DNA of 64,000 bases from Pyrus communis (taxonomy: Eukaryota; Streptophyta; Magnoliopsida; Rosales; Rosaceae). The notes beneath the pieces were generated by a model. The model searched no databases, was not told the DNA's origin, and saw nothing but the letters and a program-made list of their open reading frames with translations. The stretch spans positions 20,592,072 through 20,656,071 of the forward strand of contig NC_084807.1 of the NCBI RefSeq assembly GCF_963583255.1, given 5' to 3'. Positions 11,864 through 24,030 of this stretch are shown here, piece by piece; position 1 is the first letter of the stretch; every line of letters starts with the position of its first letter. Both the position numbers and the translations under genes were made by a program.

Positions 11864-12203
11864 TTAGCTAAAATGGTTTATGAGATTAGTATAACTCCAC
11901 TTTGGTCCTTGATAATGAAAATTGATAGAAGTGGTCCATGTGTTTGTCCACCGTAAATCATTTTGGTCATTTCGTGAAAAATATGTCAATATCCTCATTA
12001 AGTGGATGGGTGGGTTTGACAAAAACACCCTTGAAAATGTGATCACATAGTCGTTTACGTGACAATGTAACGAGAATATTGACAGACTTTCGTGAAAGGA
12101 CCAAAATAATTTACAATGGACAAACACAAGGATTACTTCTATCAATTTTTATTATCAGAAACTAAATTGAGAAGTTATGTCAATCTCAAAAACCATTTTA
12201 ACT
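11864..12203. mobile_element. Long-TIR MITE, copy 1
   Basis: About 110 bp at the left (TAAAATGGTTTATGAGATTAGTATAAC...TTTCGTGAAA, to about 11980) returns inverted at the right (about 12088-12203). The middle is a short unique stretch. A related copy is at 17386-17720. The open frames inside are by-products of the inverted repeat and are not genes. Confidence 0.8.
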
Positions 12204-12264
12204 TTAAAAAAAAAAAAAAAAAAACCTTTTTAAATTGATTGGGTTTTTTTTTTTTTAAATTATT

Positions 12265-12318
<54 letters not shown>

Positions 12319-12929
12319 GGTTTGTGCAAATGCATTAGTCATGATAACAAAGAATCTAATTATAGATGTCTTTGGTGGGATTATGGCAGACACTCAAGGT
12401 GATGGTAGGTATGCATGCTTCATAAAAAGAAAAAAATCTCTGGGAGATTTATGATTATTTGTCACAATAATTATACTACTTTTATGTACCTAGAAAAAAA
12501 AAAGCAAAAAAGTGAGAAGAAATAGCATGAGCACAATTATGGCCTTAAACTAAATCATAACATTTTCCGAAATTTGGTCACTTTTGATCATCCCCAATAT
12601 ACCAAAGGCACACACAAAATGTGATTCTACATTAATTGGAGGCTATAGCTCCCACTAATTTTACATTAACTACAGAATTAGAGCAACTAAATTCTGAGAA
12701 GAGAAAATTGAATCATTCAAGTATTCCTTCAAGTTAAAAGCAAAAAACAAAATAGTTATCAGACGGACCTAAAGAAGCTATGATTTTCATTTCTACGATG
12801 GTTGTTTGAAAAATTCTAACTGATATGGATTGTGCAATCCATTCCATACTGCTGCCCTTGCATGTTTGACAGTATGAAAAAGATGTGCAGCCTTAGACAA
12901 TTATGTAACTAAAACGCACAAAATGTTGG
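12204..12929. other. Intergenic with poly(A), (ATT)n and (AT)n repeats
   Basis: Contains an A tract at about 12206-12224, a (TTA)n then (TA)n microsatellite at about 12260-12312, then AT-rich sequence with no gene. The last few hundred bases probably include the 3' UTR of the DUF1635 gene. Confidence 0.6.
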
Positions 12930-13780
12930 TCAATGGAGAACAAGCTTTCGGCGCTTGGTGTTGGGTAATGAATCAGAACCAGAATCATCAGAGCTTACCA
13001 AACTTCCCTTGTGACCGAAACAACTTGTACCACTACAATTGCAAGAGTCTTGGTGTTGAAGTCGCCGTGGTGGAGGAGAAATGGCAACCGGTGGAATTTC
13101 AATGTACTTTAGTTGGGGAGGAGGGTGCTCCCACTGAGGTAGCGGTCCAGCCAGGAGAAGGGTTTGAAGCAGCGGTCCGGCTTCAATCACTGCTTGAAGT
13201 AGCCTCCCTTTTTCCGGCAACGGCTTCATAGCTCCCAATTTCAAAGCAGCCAGTGGCAGTGGCGGCGGTGATGACAATGGTGCCAGCAGCATCATAATAG
13301 GGTCTGAATTCGGAGATGGAACAATGGTTTCTTCGGAGTCAGAAGAGGTAAAGTGTTTGTTAGATTGACTGCCTTTTGATTCATTATCCTCATCTTTTTG
13401 TTGCTGCTTCCGTAGCTCTTGTTGGAGCACGAGTTTGTCCAAAACTAGGGTTTGGCATTTTGCTTCAGCTTCATTTCTCTCTTGGAGGGCTTTGCTAAGG
13501 AGATCTTTGAGACGAACAATTTCTTCTTCTCTTGTTGAAATCTTCTCCTTTGCTGATAAAATTGTTGTCTCAAGCTCCAAAGTTTTGCACAAAAGAGAGT
13601 GCCTCAGCTCTTCTATCCCCTGCAAAATAAAAAATAAAAAAAATTAATTAGCCATGCGTATAAGAAAATAGAATTTGAAAAATTGAAAGCTGAAATAGTA
13701 ATCATACGAGCTCGAACGAAACCCAATACCTCTTCCTGATAGAAGAATTCCCAACTAAAAGGGCTGCACTGAACCTCCAT
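12930..13780 (-). CDS. DUF1635 family protein
   Basis: Two exons, 13730-13780 and 12930-13619, give 246 residues. The start is the ATG at 13780 (MEVQCSPFSWEFFYQEE); the donor is GAAGAG|GTATTG and the acceptor TTTTGCAG|GGG. The second exon begins GIEELRHSLLCKTLELETT, the typical start of plant DUF1635 proteins, followed by a predicted coiled coil (about residues 20-85, heptads of L/E/K). A low-complexity Pro/Leu-rich middle and an S/D-rich tail ending in a basic KRRKLVLH stretch, a possible nuclear signal, follow. The function of the family is unknown. A TATA-like sequence lies about 95 bp upstream. No defect seen. Recognition of the family is by the N-terminal block. Confidence 0.85.
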
Positions 13781-13872
13781 TGGGGTTAGTGTTGGTTGCT
13801 TGGAAGTATATACTTTGGTTTCTAGTTCTTGTGATATGATGGACGTTGAACAAAACACACAAGGCCAAAAGC

Positions 13873-13879
13873 ATTTATA
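13873..13879 (-). promoter_or_regulatory. Probable TATA box of the DUF1635 gene
   Basis: TATAAAT on the minus strand about 93-99 bp upstream of the ATG at 13780, a usual distance for a plant core promoter with a short 5' UTR. Confidence 0.55.
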
Positions 13880-13889
13880 GATGCTCAAT

Positions 13890-14109
13890 TGCGCGCCAAG
13901 TGCTTTTTTTTTCTACCCTACCTATTGTGTACACAAGGACTAAACTTTTGTAGGAATGTGAATGTGAAATCTGCAGTTTGAGAGACCCAAGTCTTCATCA
14001 GCTGCACCTTATGCCTGTAGCTGAGCCCCGCATAGCACGTGTGACCATCGACAAATTTTACACAGTAGTATTCGAATTACCACACTCGCTGATTACACTG
14101 TTCAACGCG

Positions 14110-14166
<57 letters not shown>

Positions 14167-15016
14167 TTTAATTTATAACATCACTAATCACATCTCAAAC
14201 AAAGATAAAATCATTATCGCTTCAAGACGTTAAAGTGACAAGAGCTTCTCGAATCATAAACAACAGACAATCCATATCCATTACTTTAATGTTGGAGAAA
14301 TTCCTTGGTCAGATAATATAACTATAAGAAAAAGATCATATTTGATCAATGATTAAAGCCGATTGATCTGTAACACTTTTCTCCTTTATGGTTTAATCTC
14401 AGGTGTTCTTTTTGACTCTTAGAAGGAGAAAAAGTTGAGCTTATACGTATTTCATTGAGCCACAACCATTGCTTAAATTTTAATTTATTGAATGTGAAAA
14501 TATTCTACCATTGAAGGCAGACTATCACATAAGGTGACAACGTATTTTTAGCATTGAGTAAAACAGTATGCCAAAGCATAAAAGATAATCTCAAAAAACG
14601 CATGTTTGGAAGTTTGAACATGAGTTGGGATTTCAACCTTGCTCATTTTGTAGTCGACCAAATCCTTAGAGTTAAAATTTTGAAACTACTAATATTGACA
14701 ATGGTGACCACACTAAGATATTGCGGCTGTAAAGCCACTGAATCTTGATGGATTAGGATGTGTGATTTGCGGATAATTGCATGAATTAGGAAATTACTTT
14801 AAAAATACAAATCTTGCAGCTGATGAATGAACAATTATTATATAGTACGATAACATTGCAAATTCTATGTTGGAACAAATACATGTTCACGTACCACACA
14901 ATAATTTTTTTAAATAAATGAATGGATTTTATTACTCATTAATAAAAACTAGATGTCACTAGCAGTACAATTTAATTAGTGATATTACTTTTTGCATGTA
15001 AAATTTTTAAGAATAG
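13890..15016. other. Intergenic with (TA)n-(T)n microsatellite
   Basis: Upstream of the DUF1635 gene. It holds a (TA)n tract followed by a T run at about 14110-14171. No other gene or repeat is recognised. Confidence 0.6.
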
Positions 15017-15170
15017 AGAGATTTCAGTGTGTTGAAATACGACGGACTTGGTACACCAAGTATAATAATACAATTGGTTGGAAACTTAAGAAAACGTTTT
15101 TCCTGCCAATTGTATTATAACACTTGGTGTACCGGATCGTGTTCACTGGAAATTTTCTCTTAAGAATGGC
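15017..15170. repeat. Foldback (hairpin) MITE-like repeat
   Basis: TTGGTACACCAAGTATAATA and, inverted, CCGGTACACCAAGTGTTATA form the arms (about 15050-15080 and 15105-15145), with outer arms GAGATTTCAGTGTGTTG and its imperfect inverse. A short unique loop separates them. A piece of similar sequence (ATGTACCACCTCGTGTATCGG) is at about 29670-29710. Confidence 0.6.
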
Positions 15171-16890
15171 CAGCTCGATACTAATTATTCATGATTTATT
15201 ATGTGACTTAGCTCAACCTCCACCCTAAGAGATATTTTTCAATGCAGGGGCACATAAAGTGGAGGAAAATTTGAAAAAAATAAAATAATATATATATATA
15301 TATATATATATTCTTTCTACTTGTATAATAGCATATGTCGTACAATTCCTTGGTCCGAGCACATAAAAAATCTCTCCCAACCTAATCGTATATTAAAAAT
15401 ATTAAAACTTTGATAAACTCAAAATTGAAAACAACAATGGCATCATGTATGACGTTATGGTGTGTCGTAGAATTAGAATGAATATTTTTCCTCCAACCAC
15501 ATGTGACAATGTCTGCATGGAGATGTTCTTTCATCTGGTTCATATCCATGACTGAGATAAGTGAACTGCACCAAAAGTAAAGTTCGACAAAATGGCAGAG
15601 GAGATAATGTTAGGGTCCAGTACCCTCTTTAGGGTAACAAATTTATCCCAAAATTTTGAAAAAGAGAGAATCCTCCTCCTATTCGATCCTTTGTTTTCAG
15701 ATTTCGTGAGCTCGTCGTATTGGAAGATCTGTCCAACCATGGCTTGCGCGTGGGTCCTCCTACATCTCACATGCCATGATGAGTCCACGTTCTCCAATTT
15801 GTCATTTTTCATGGCTCTATATTCACATGCACACACATGCAAAGCAGATATGAAAAACTGGGCTCTTTTGCGTGGTGCAATAAGAATGTGACAGGTCATA
15901 AAAGATATTAAATAGAATAGTACTATTCAAACAGATCTTTTTACCTCACACACATCGCATCTTTGTTAATTTTGTATATTGATCTTCTTCAATTGATTTG
16001 ATCTTATAGCTGAAAATTGAGAGAGGTGTGATATTGGTCTATGTAGTGCCGGATCCATAATTTGAACCTTAGGGGTCCCATTGTTAAAGACAAGTTTTTT
16101 AGATAGGAACAGAGTGCGAAATATGCAAAAAAAAATCAGCTTATTCACTGAGGTTCGTCGAACGCTTGGTGGACTTGTTGTTGTCAGCCAAACTATATTG
16201 CACACATGACAACAAATAGCGGCATATGCCAAAAGAAATCAATGAGTAATATTTGTTGAGTGTTGTCTACACAACTTGTCGAGAAATGCCCAGTATACAT
16301 TACATCAGACATTTAATAAGTACAAAAATGACCCGTCCAAACATTTGAAGAATCCTCATAAGACCCTCACAAGTATATTTTTGAATCTCAGGATCACCTT
16401 GACGCTACTTGCATCCATCTATAGGTGTATGGATAGCACCATAATGAATGCGCTTTTGAGAAATATAGGACAATTATAAATTCTTTTTACCGTTGGGAAA
16501 TTGGCACGATGGACACGATGCATTGCAAGTGAATTGTCTCGCATGTTTCTTTACATATACCATGCAAATTAAAAAACGTGAACTAAGAATCTTGCATATG
16601 AAAGACGAAATTGAATTTAAGGTTGCCGATCGTGTTGATTGATCATTTTCCGTGTCAAACTTCTTGTCGATTTCGTCTGTTAGTTCATTTTCTATTTCAA
16701 CAAACGGAATTTGTAATGTCCTATAACGCACATTTTCCTTAGACATTTTCCTAAATATTATGTTTCAATGGGTACAAATTTGAGTCTCGACCACTTCCTA
16801 AATTGAATTTGAGGTGTAGGATTGTTAGCGACACTTAAAAATAATAATCAATTCATTTTTCTTTGTTTTGTTTTGCTTTGTTAAATAATA
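15171..16890. other. Intergenic, no recognised gene
   Basis: Includes a (TA)n tract at about 15288-15311. Open frames of 88-119 codons occur on both strands at 15540-15899 and 15966-16746, but I recognise none, they overlap one another on opposite strands, and nothing supports splicing or a start. I treat the region as non-coding or TE-derived. Confidence 0.5.
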
Positions 16891-16902
16891 ATACATGATT
16901 TT

Positions 16903-17075
16903 TTTATTTTAATACAACGATATATTTTACATTAAAGGAATGGGAGAGTTCGGCTAGGCCACATAATGGGCAACCTAATTTGGTATCGAATTCACCATCC
17001 ACGAGATTTAAACCTAAGACCTCTCACTCACAAATGAAGAAAAATACCACCAGACCGTAGTATGCCCATTATAAT
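16903..17075 (-). mobile_element. tRNA-derived SINE, family 1 (diverged copy)
   Basis: On the minus strand it starts near TACGGTCTGGTGGTATTTTTC (A-box-like head) and continues to GAGAGGTCTTAGGTTTAAATC (B-box-like, compare GGTTCRANNCC). It ends in a TATCGTTGTATT-like tail followed by A-rich sequence. It matches the better copies at 23751-23919, 24031-24212 and 63378-63601. Confidence 0.65.
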
Positions 17076-17385
17076 TATATATACAAAAAAATCTAGTCAA
17101 AGGGTACTCACAATTCGAAGTTTAAAGCATATTTGTTTGTTGTCCAAGACTCTACAAAACAAGCTTTTTCCTCAACTTGGGTCATTTGCTTAGGCTTTCC
17201 TTTTCCCTGCTTTGTTCGTGCAAGAACGCGGCTTGGCGTTGTAAAGGGGTGATTTGATCACGATGCAAGAAAGGAAGAAAGAATCGACCCCTTTTGTCTC
17301 CTCTTTTGCATGTGAAGATGTGATATGGGCTAGTCATTTATTTCTTCAAGATTAATCTAGGTTATATACGAAAGATTTTTTTTCA

Positions 17386-17720
17386 ATTAAAATGAGATTA
17401 GCATAACTTCTATATTTAGTCTCTGAGATTTGAAATAGATAAAAGTTGTCCCTGAATTTGCCCATCCATCAATTATTTTAGTCTTTCCGTGAAAAATCTC
17501 TATTAAATAAATATAAAATAACAAAAAAAAATACACTATATTTCTATCAAATGCACATTGTTTATTAAGTTGAGGATACCTTTGTCCTCCTTATTTAACA
17601 TAATTTTTCATAGAATGACTAAAATGATTGATGATAGACAAACTCAAGACAACTGCTATTGATTTCGAATCTTAAGGAACAAAGTGAAGAGTTATGCAAA
17701 TCTGAAAGACCATTTTAACT
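17386..17720. mobile_element. Long-TIR MITE, copy 2
   Basis: Same family as 11864-12203. The left arm TTAAAATGAGATTAGCATAAC...TTCCGTGAAAAAT and the right arm ending CAAATCTGAAAGACCATTTTAA are inverted to each other. The copy is diverged from the first one, so the family was active at more than one time or these are old copies. Confidence 0.7.
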
Positions 17721-18175
17721 AAAAAACCAATACCAAAAGAAAAATAAAAATAAAAAAAAATACCCAGAAGGAAAAAAATCATAAGCCCCTGTGATTAGAT
17801 GACTGGTAAGAAGTAAGAACAATATTTTACTGCAAGGGAAGAAAAAAATCGACAGAAATCATACTTTCAATGATCACAATACCTTGAGAGAGAGACTTGA
17901 GTTTTGGATACAATAGTAGGGAGGAGGAGTCGAACTTAGAACCTCGGATGCAGGAGTATGCTCTTAACTGCTTGAGGTACGAGACCCATTGCACATTTCA
18001 GGTTCAGTTTGTGCATTTTAACCCATCATCTGCTGCTTATATTAACGGAAACTAGATTGGCGTTAAACTTTACAAAGTTAAAGGCATGTTTCCTGAACCG
18101 AGAGTAATTCTACAAAACAACTAGTTAATACCAGAAGGCACAACAATGTAGTTAATCTTCTAAGCATCAACTGAC
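17721..18175. other. Downstream region of SGO1
   Basis: AT-rich sequence with no gene recognised. The part next to 18176 is expected to hold the SGO1 3' UTR. Confidence 0.5.
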
Positions 18176-21100
18176 TCAATTTTCTCTGCGCATCTTCACA
18201 TTAACTGGAGTTTCCTTGTATGACTTAATCATCTGAGTTGCTCGCCGCAGTGGCCTTGCAGATGATCTTCGACATTCCTGGCCTTCAGATCTCGGGGCAG
18301 TGTATCCTTCATCCTCCTTTTTCACCGAAGAACATGTTGAACCACTTTCATGAACCACATCGTCACTTAGGGGAGAGACATGGACTGTGTCATCGTTGGT
18401 CTCAAACAATTCTTCAGTTTTAAACCTTGCAGATTGCCTAGTCAAACGCCTATCAGGAAACCATAAAGAATCTGTAAATAAAGTTAAAGCCGACTGAAAA
18501 CATGTACATCCTTAAAGCAATCAAAAATACACAAACAAACCTTTTGTTGTCAGCCTTCTCTTTGGCTTGGACTGCTTCAGTAATAGGATCCTCTGTTTCC
18601 AACACTGAGCATGTCGGAGCACTTTCATGAACCACATTATGACATAGATGAGAGACGTGAAACTTTTCACCATTGGTACCAAACGCTTCAGGTGCTGCCT
18701 GTACTTCGGTTTTTAACTTTGCAGACTGCCTCGTAAAACACCTATTGAGTAACCATAAAGAATCTGTAAGCAATGTGAAAACCTAATGAAATCATGTAAT
18801 TGCTCAAAGCAATCATGCATAAATAAACAAACCTATTGTTGTAAGCCTTCTCTTTAGCTTGGACTGCTGCACTTGTAGAATCGTCTTTTCCCCCTAATAA
18901 ACATATCGTCTCACTTGCATGAACCACGTTGTCACGTAGAAGAGAGACAGGAATTTTGTCACCATTGGTCTCAAACATTTCTTCAGTAGCTTCCTGTTCT
19001 TCAGTTTTTAACTTTGCAGACTGTCTTTTAAAATTTCTATTAAGAATCCATAAAGCATCTGTAAGTAATATGAAAACCTACTGAAAACATGTACTTCACA
19101 AAACAATCAAACATACACGAACAAACCTTTTGTGGTAAGCCTTCTTGTTAGCTTGGACTGCTTCAATAGCAGGAGCCTCTTTTTCTGTTGATGAAAATGT
19201 CGTCTGACTTTTATGAACCACATTACTGCAAAGAGGAGAGACGGGAATTTTGCAACCATTGGTCTCAGGCATTTCTTCCGTTGCTTCGTGTTCTTCAGTT
19301 TTAAACCTTGCAGACTGCCTTCTCAAGCCTCTATGAGGAAACCACAGAGCACATGTAAACAAAGTAAAAACCCGAAAACATGTATGCATTAAGAAATCAA
19401 ACATATACAAACAAACCTTTTATTATCAGCCTTCTCTTTAACTTCGACTGCTTCAACAGTATGAGAAGCCACAACTGCATGCAAATTATATCTCAAGATT
19501 GTTAGCACAGAAACAAGATATCAGAAATACAATGAGTTGTCAAGTTAACATTTACGTGGATTTTTTGGATGTCGATTCCTTTGGGTATTACAAGGACCAT
19601 CCTTCTTGTCTGCTTGCAAGGACTCCCCCGCTTCAACACACTTAGTTAAACCTTCTACCTGTGGGTAGTGAAAGGAAATTTGTAAAGAATACAAGAGGTC
19701 AACAAAACAGATCACTCCTTCAAAGTTTAATTCAGAAACGAGAAAGGAATGTGCTAACTACCTGATTTTCTGTACTTTGGCACGTTACTCTTTTGGGTTT
19801 CTCCTAGGAACACAGGGTTTACAGTTCAACAAAAAGTCTATAACCTTACAAAGCAGGTTAAAGTCTTAATTAGTTAAACTCACCTCAGCCTCCAGTTTTC
19901 TCAGTTTGAGCAAACCATTTTTGCACCCGATTTCATGTTGAAGTGCCTTTAGCTAAAAGTTAAAGCATAATGCTGTTAGTTCATGCTTCTTCACTTGAAT
20001 ATAAAATAGAAAGTGAAAGCACACACTACTCTGACTTCACCAGTCGAAAATTAACTTACCTTATCTTTTCCTAAATTGAGTTCCTGCAAAATTGAATTAG
20101 AAAGTCGATTTTATATTAGTTGATGAAATTACCAGGTATCGTGGAAGATTGGAATAATCAACAACTAAAACATGTAAAAAAGTACCCCTAAGATCTGGCT
20201 ATTTGCTTGGGCGAGTTGTAAATTCTGATGTTGTACTTTCTGCAGATTGATTCTCAAGTTCTGTATCTCTACTCTGCTCAATTCTATGATTTTGCTACCA
20301 AATAATTAAGAAAACCAAAAAAGCAAGCCATGCCGAAGCAGATTAGGAACATCAATGAGAGAAACACACAATGAGGAAAATAGATGGCCAAAAGGATACT
20401 TTCTGTCAGTAAGAAGTTTCATCAATGTCCTATTTTCCTGTGAACACGTTCAACAAACCCAAAATTAGCGAAACCGACCGCATCATCAACATACTTAGAC
20501 ATATGAGATTAAGAGAGATACAACCGAGAATGTACCTTCTGAAGATTGTCAATATACTCTTTATTTGTATCTGAATCAAATTGCTGCTTCACCTGTTGAA
20601 TCGATGGTTTTGGTTGCTGCGGCTGCAAGTTGCTAATATCAGCAAGCCTCTTCCGTGAGTGACTTCCAATCGACAACCCCTTAGCAATTTTCTCACCTTT
20701 TGCCTTGTTATCTGGCATTCACACCAAACATTCTGTCATTTTCAGAAAAACTTAACCAAAAAATCCCAATAACTAATTGGCTACCAAGCCTACCATCACA
20801 ACAAAGCAGATGTCCACAAAAATTTCCGGATAACAGAAAGCTCCCGTGGACTGAATTGAATAGCTACACTGGTCAGAAATAAAAATTCACCTCTTTCCCT
20901 ACATTTGTCAGCAACTAACCAGAGCTTGAAACTAGTTGTGCTTGTGCCTCTCAAAATCCAACATATTTGCACTTATCCTACACAAATTTTACTCGAGAAA
21001 ACCTCGATAGCTAGCAATAACGAGATTTTACGAACTTCATCAAACCCTGGTCCTAGGAATCCCACCCAAACAACACCAGAGTTCGTAATTTCAGTTCGTC

Positions 21101-21302
21101 CTAAATCGTAAACCCTCAAACATTAGTTTATTTAATTCTATATCAAGAAATGAATTCATACCACAAATTCAAACGCTGATTCATGAATAAACAAAAAAAA
21201 TGGCAGAAGATCGAGTTTCAAGACCTAAAGAAAATCAAATTCTGAGAAATTTTTACCTCCGGCGCCGCCGTTGTCCGTATCGAGAATGATGAGACCTTCC
21301 AT
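18176..21302 (-). CDS. SGO1: Shugoshin (SGO1), centromeric cohesion protector
   Basis: Thirteen exons: 21257-21302, 20536-20711, 20400-20437, 20186-20294, 20060-20083, 19884-19952, 19762-19803, 19556-19658, 19417-19474, 19127-19330, 18833-19036, 18541-18741, 18176-18449. The sum is 1,548 nt, 515 residues. It begins MEGLIILDTDNGGAG, then DNKAKGEK and RKRLADISNLQ (conserved plant SGO N-terminus). A coiled coil follows (about 60-165; ENRTLMKLL, KIIELS, LQLAQANSQIL), the SGO homodimer and PP2A-binding part. The basic C-terminal SGO motif is RRATQMIKSYKE. Shugoshin recruits PP2A to centromeres to shield cohesin in meiosis. Exons 10-13 are tandem copies, each opening R..RQSARFK or similar, so the acidic linker is longer than in a single-copy gene. 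All junctions are GT/AG and no stop interrupts the frame. Confidence 0.93.
18450..19474 (-). repeat. Tandem exon-intron amplification inside SGO1
   Basis: Introns of 91, 91, 90 and 86 bp (18450-18540, 18742-18832, 19037-19126, 19331-19416) and exons of 201-204 nt alternate with a period of about 295 bp. Both exons (RQSARFKTEE..., ETNG..I/FPVS, VVH, EAVQAKEKA-NKR) and introns (GTTTGTTT..., ...TTCTTTATGG) are similar between units. Exon 9 ends with the same VKEKADNKR block. So the unit copied was a genomic exon+intron block. Every exon copy keeps the same phase, so copy number can change without breaking the frame. Confidence 0.88.
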
Positions 21303-21309
21303 CGTGAAA

Positions 21310-23748
21310 CCCGAGCTGAAACCCTAACTTCTCTCTCGATATCTCTCTCCTCTGTCTTTCTCTCTCTACAATTTCATTGGTTGTGCCTTGTGAGACCGTG
21401 AGACACTGAGATTGATGGAGGGAGAAACGCCGTCGTCGATCGTACCGTATTGGAAATTGAATAAGGAGGGAAATGGAGGGACGGAGGGAAGGGTACAATG
21501 GTAAATAGGTCTTGAGAGGTTCGGGACACCTACGGCTTTCCGAAGCTAATCCCAGACCCCGGACCTATCGCTGACGGTCGCAATCGGCCAATGGCCCAAA
21601 ACAAACCCATTGGGCTAACTCAACTCCCATTCGACTGTAAATAAAACTCAATTCCACTTGAGTGACATACAATAAAACTCAACTCCATTCAAAGGTCTGA
21701 TTGTTGGGTCACGTCATCCGTCGGACACACCTGACAATAGAATCACATCAATTGAGTATGGTGCCTATACAAAGTTTTCCACAAGAGTTTCTTTTGATGT
21801 AGGTACTTGTTGGGAAAATTAGATAAGCAAAATTAACTTTATTAAGTTTTAAATTTTAGTGCTTGTAAGTATACTAATCGGATGATAGTATAGCATTGAA
21901 GCACATATATCGTCCCATAAAGATCGAATTGATTCTAAAAATCTTACTAACTAAATTGAAACAAATTATAGTGGAGAAGCTTTAATGGAAAATATATGAT
22001 ATTTTGAATTATACTTAAAATTAGTAAAGCTTGAAAATAAAATGCATTATAAATTGAAACATAAGACAAAAAGACCTAGGGCATCTGAATTTACCGTAAC
22101 CAATTCTACTTAATTTCCTTAATATGTTATGCTCAAGTAGTTCTCCAATATTATTGATCAATTTTCTCTAAATTATTCAACGGCCATGGCATCTGATTGC
22201 ATCAAAAGTACTCTTACATGTTAACCCTATATGGCATCTAATTGAATTTAAGCAAGTAAGAAGTAAGAACCCATTAAGCTCTATGAAAATCGTTGGAAAA
22301 TCACATAAACCCTAATTGTATGGCATCTACAAATAGGTGTACATGGTATCAATTGCAAGAAGCTAAACCCAAGTTAAGCATGGCATCTACTCTAACTTGC
22401 ATCATATCAACTTAATCTAAACCTAAATGGTGATCAAGCATCTAAATAAAAATCAAGCACATTACAAATAGCAAAAGATACTCAATAAGGAAGAAAAACT
22501 TGATAATAACAATATCACGAGACAACTAAGTATTCATGATTAAGCTACATCATAACCTTAGCAAAGAAAAACTCCAATGTAACTCTTCCTCTTTGCCCTT
22601 CCTTGCCGCAGCCCCTAAGTGAATTGTTCTTTGTGGTTTTTTTTGGTGGCTGACCCCGAGAAGGATCTCCTTAAATAAAGCAAGCGGCAAGCAAGTGCTT
22701 AAAGGCAATTAAAAGCCTACTAATTACTAATCCTAATGGACTTTATGTCCTTATTTAAGAAATGAAAATAAACAGAAATAATAAAACTAGTAATTAAGTT
22801 CTCTCCTAAAATTCATTGAATAGTATTCCCATGTCTATTTGATTTCAAAACTGCTCGGTTTCATCTTGTTGTTGTAATGCATATGTCTTGGTGCAGTTAA
22901 TTAGCCTCTTGCTCCACTGAAATTACTCTAGACACCCAAAAAACTCATTTTCCACTTCTTTTTCATGTAACTCCAATATTGAATGCCTATAAATAAAACA
23001 ATAGAATTTTGTGCATTTAACCCATTCATATATACAAAATTCAAAGGAAACATAAGATAAAAATATATGAAAATATGAATTATTGGAAAGAAGTATCATC
23101 TGTTATTGATGCATACATAGCTTATTATCAGAATCATTGATCAACGTAAAAATATAAGTATACTACTTTACTGTACCTAAACAAGTTTCTTTACTATTTC
23201 AAGTAATTCGTGAGTGAATCTTCAATTGAAAAGATAAAATAAAATAAAATCGTAAGACATTTTTAACTGATTGTTATACCAACGTGGTAAAAACAATAAC
23301 TTAAAAGTGTATAATTCATGTTACATACATATTGTCTAACAATGAAAGAAGATTCAAGTTCGAATTCCCTCCCTTGTCGATAAAAAACAATATAAATTTT
23401 CCATGATAAGGAGGCATGGAAATAGACACATTGGATAATTATAGGAAAATGGGGAAGGCATTTTTGACACATGGTTTTGCCATGTAAGTCTTAGAGTAGG
23501 GCCATCTATGCCATAAACCAAATTTGACTCTTGTGTAGGTTTGTGGCCAGCTTGGATGAATTTGGAATTTTGGATACATAATTTTGATTCTTGTGGGTCC
23601 CATGCATGTTATATTTCACAACCCTACATTTCTTTCCTGGTTGGTTTAGAATCTTTCCCACTTCAAAAAGCTAAGAAATCATGCCTCAAAATGCTTCTAT
23701 TCCCTGCCCTTTTTCCAACTTCAACTTAATCTATTTATTTAATTATTA
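21310..23748. other. SGO1 upstream region and TE-derived-looking sequence
   Basis: About 21303-21500 is the SGO1 5' region (pyrimidine-rich on the minus strand, likely 5' UTR and promoter). From about 21790 to 23050 is AT-rich sequence with recurring GGCATCTA/TGGCATCT phrases, resembling the non-coding part of plant LTR retroelements. I find no LTR, target duplication or ORF to prove that. No gene from 23050 to 23750. Confidence 0.4.
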
Positions 23749-23750
23749 AG

Positions 23751-23919
23751 TTTTTTTTTTTAACAAACGATATTATCTATACTAAGCGCGAGTGGTGGGC
23801 TTAGCTTCACAATGAGCTAGTAATAATATGGTTCAAATTCGGTTTTTGGCGAAGTTGAACCTAAGACCTCTCACTTACAAGGAAAGAGAAATATCATCAT
23901 ACCGTAGTACTAAGTGGCC
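23751..23919 (-). mobile_element. tRNA-derived SINE, family 1
   Basis: Minus strand: head GGCCACTTAGTACTACGGTA (A-box-like), B-box-like AGAGGTCTTAGGTTCAACTTC, and tail TAGATAATATCGTTTGTT followed by A's. This is the layout of a plant SINE transcribed by RNA polymerase III. A second copy in the opposite direction starts 111 bp to the right. Confidence 0.72.
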
Positions 23920-24030
23920 TAAGTTAATCCCCTTTGATCACTTTTCTTAAATCTGAATTGCTTATGTTTTTATTATGTTTTATGAGTTAAAAAAAAAAAA
24001 TAAACAAAAAACAAAAAACATTTTGTTTTA

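Noticed and set aside
11864..12145. 93-codon minus-strand ORF as a gene
   Set aside because: It lies inside a MITE and spans its inverted arm.
12261..12312. AT-rich tracts as replication origins or matrix attachment sites
   Set aside because: Simple (TA)n/(TTA)n microsatellites are common in plants and nothing else supports such a role.
15540..16746. Small genes from overlapping 88-119 codon frames
   Set aside because: No recognised domain, opposite-strand overlap, no splice support.
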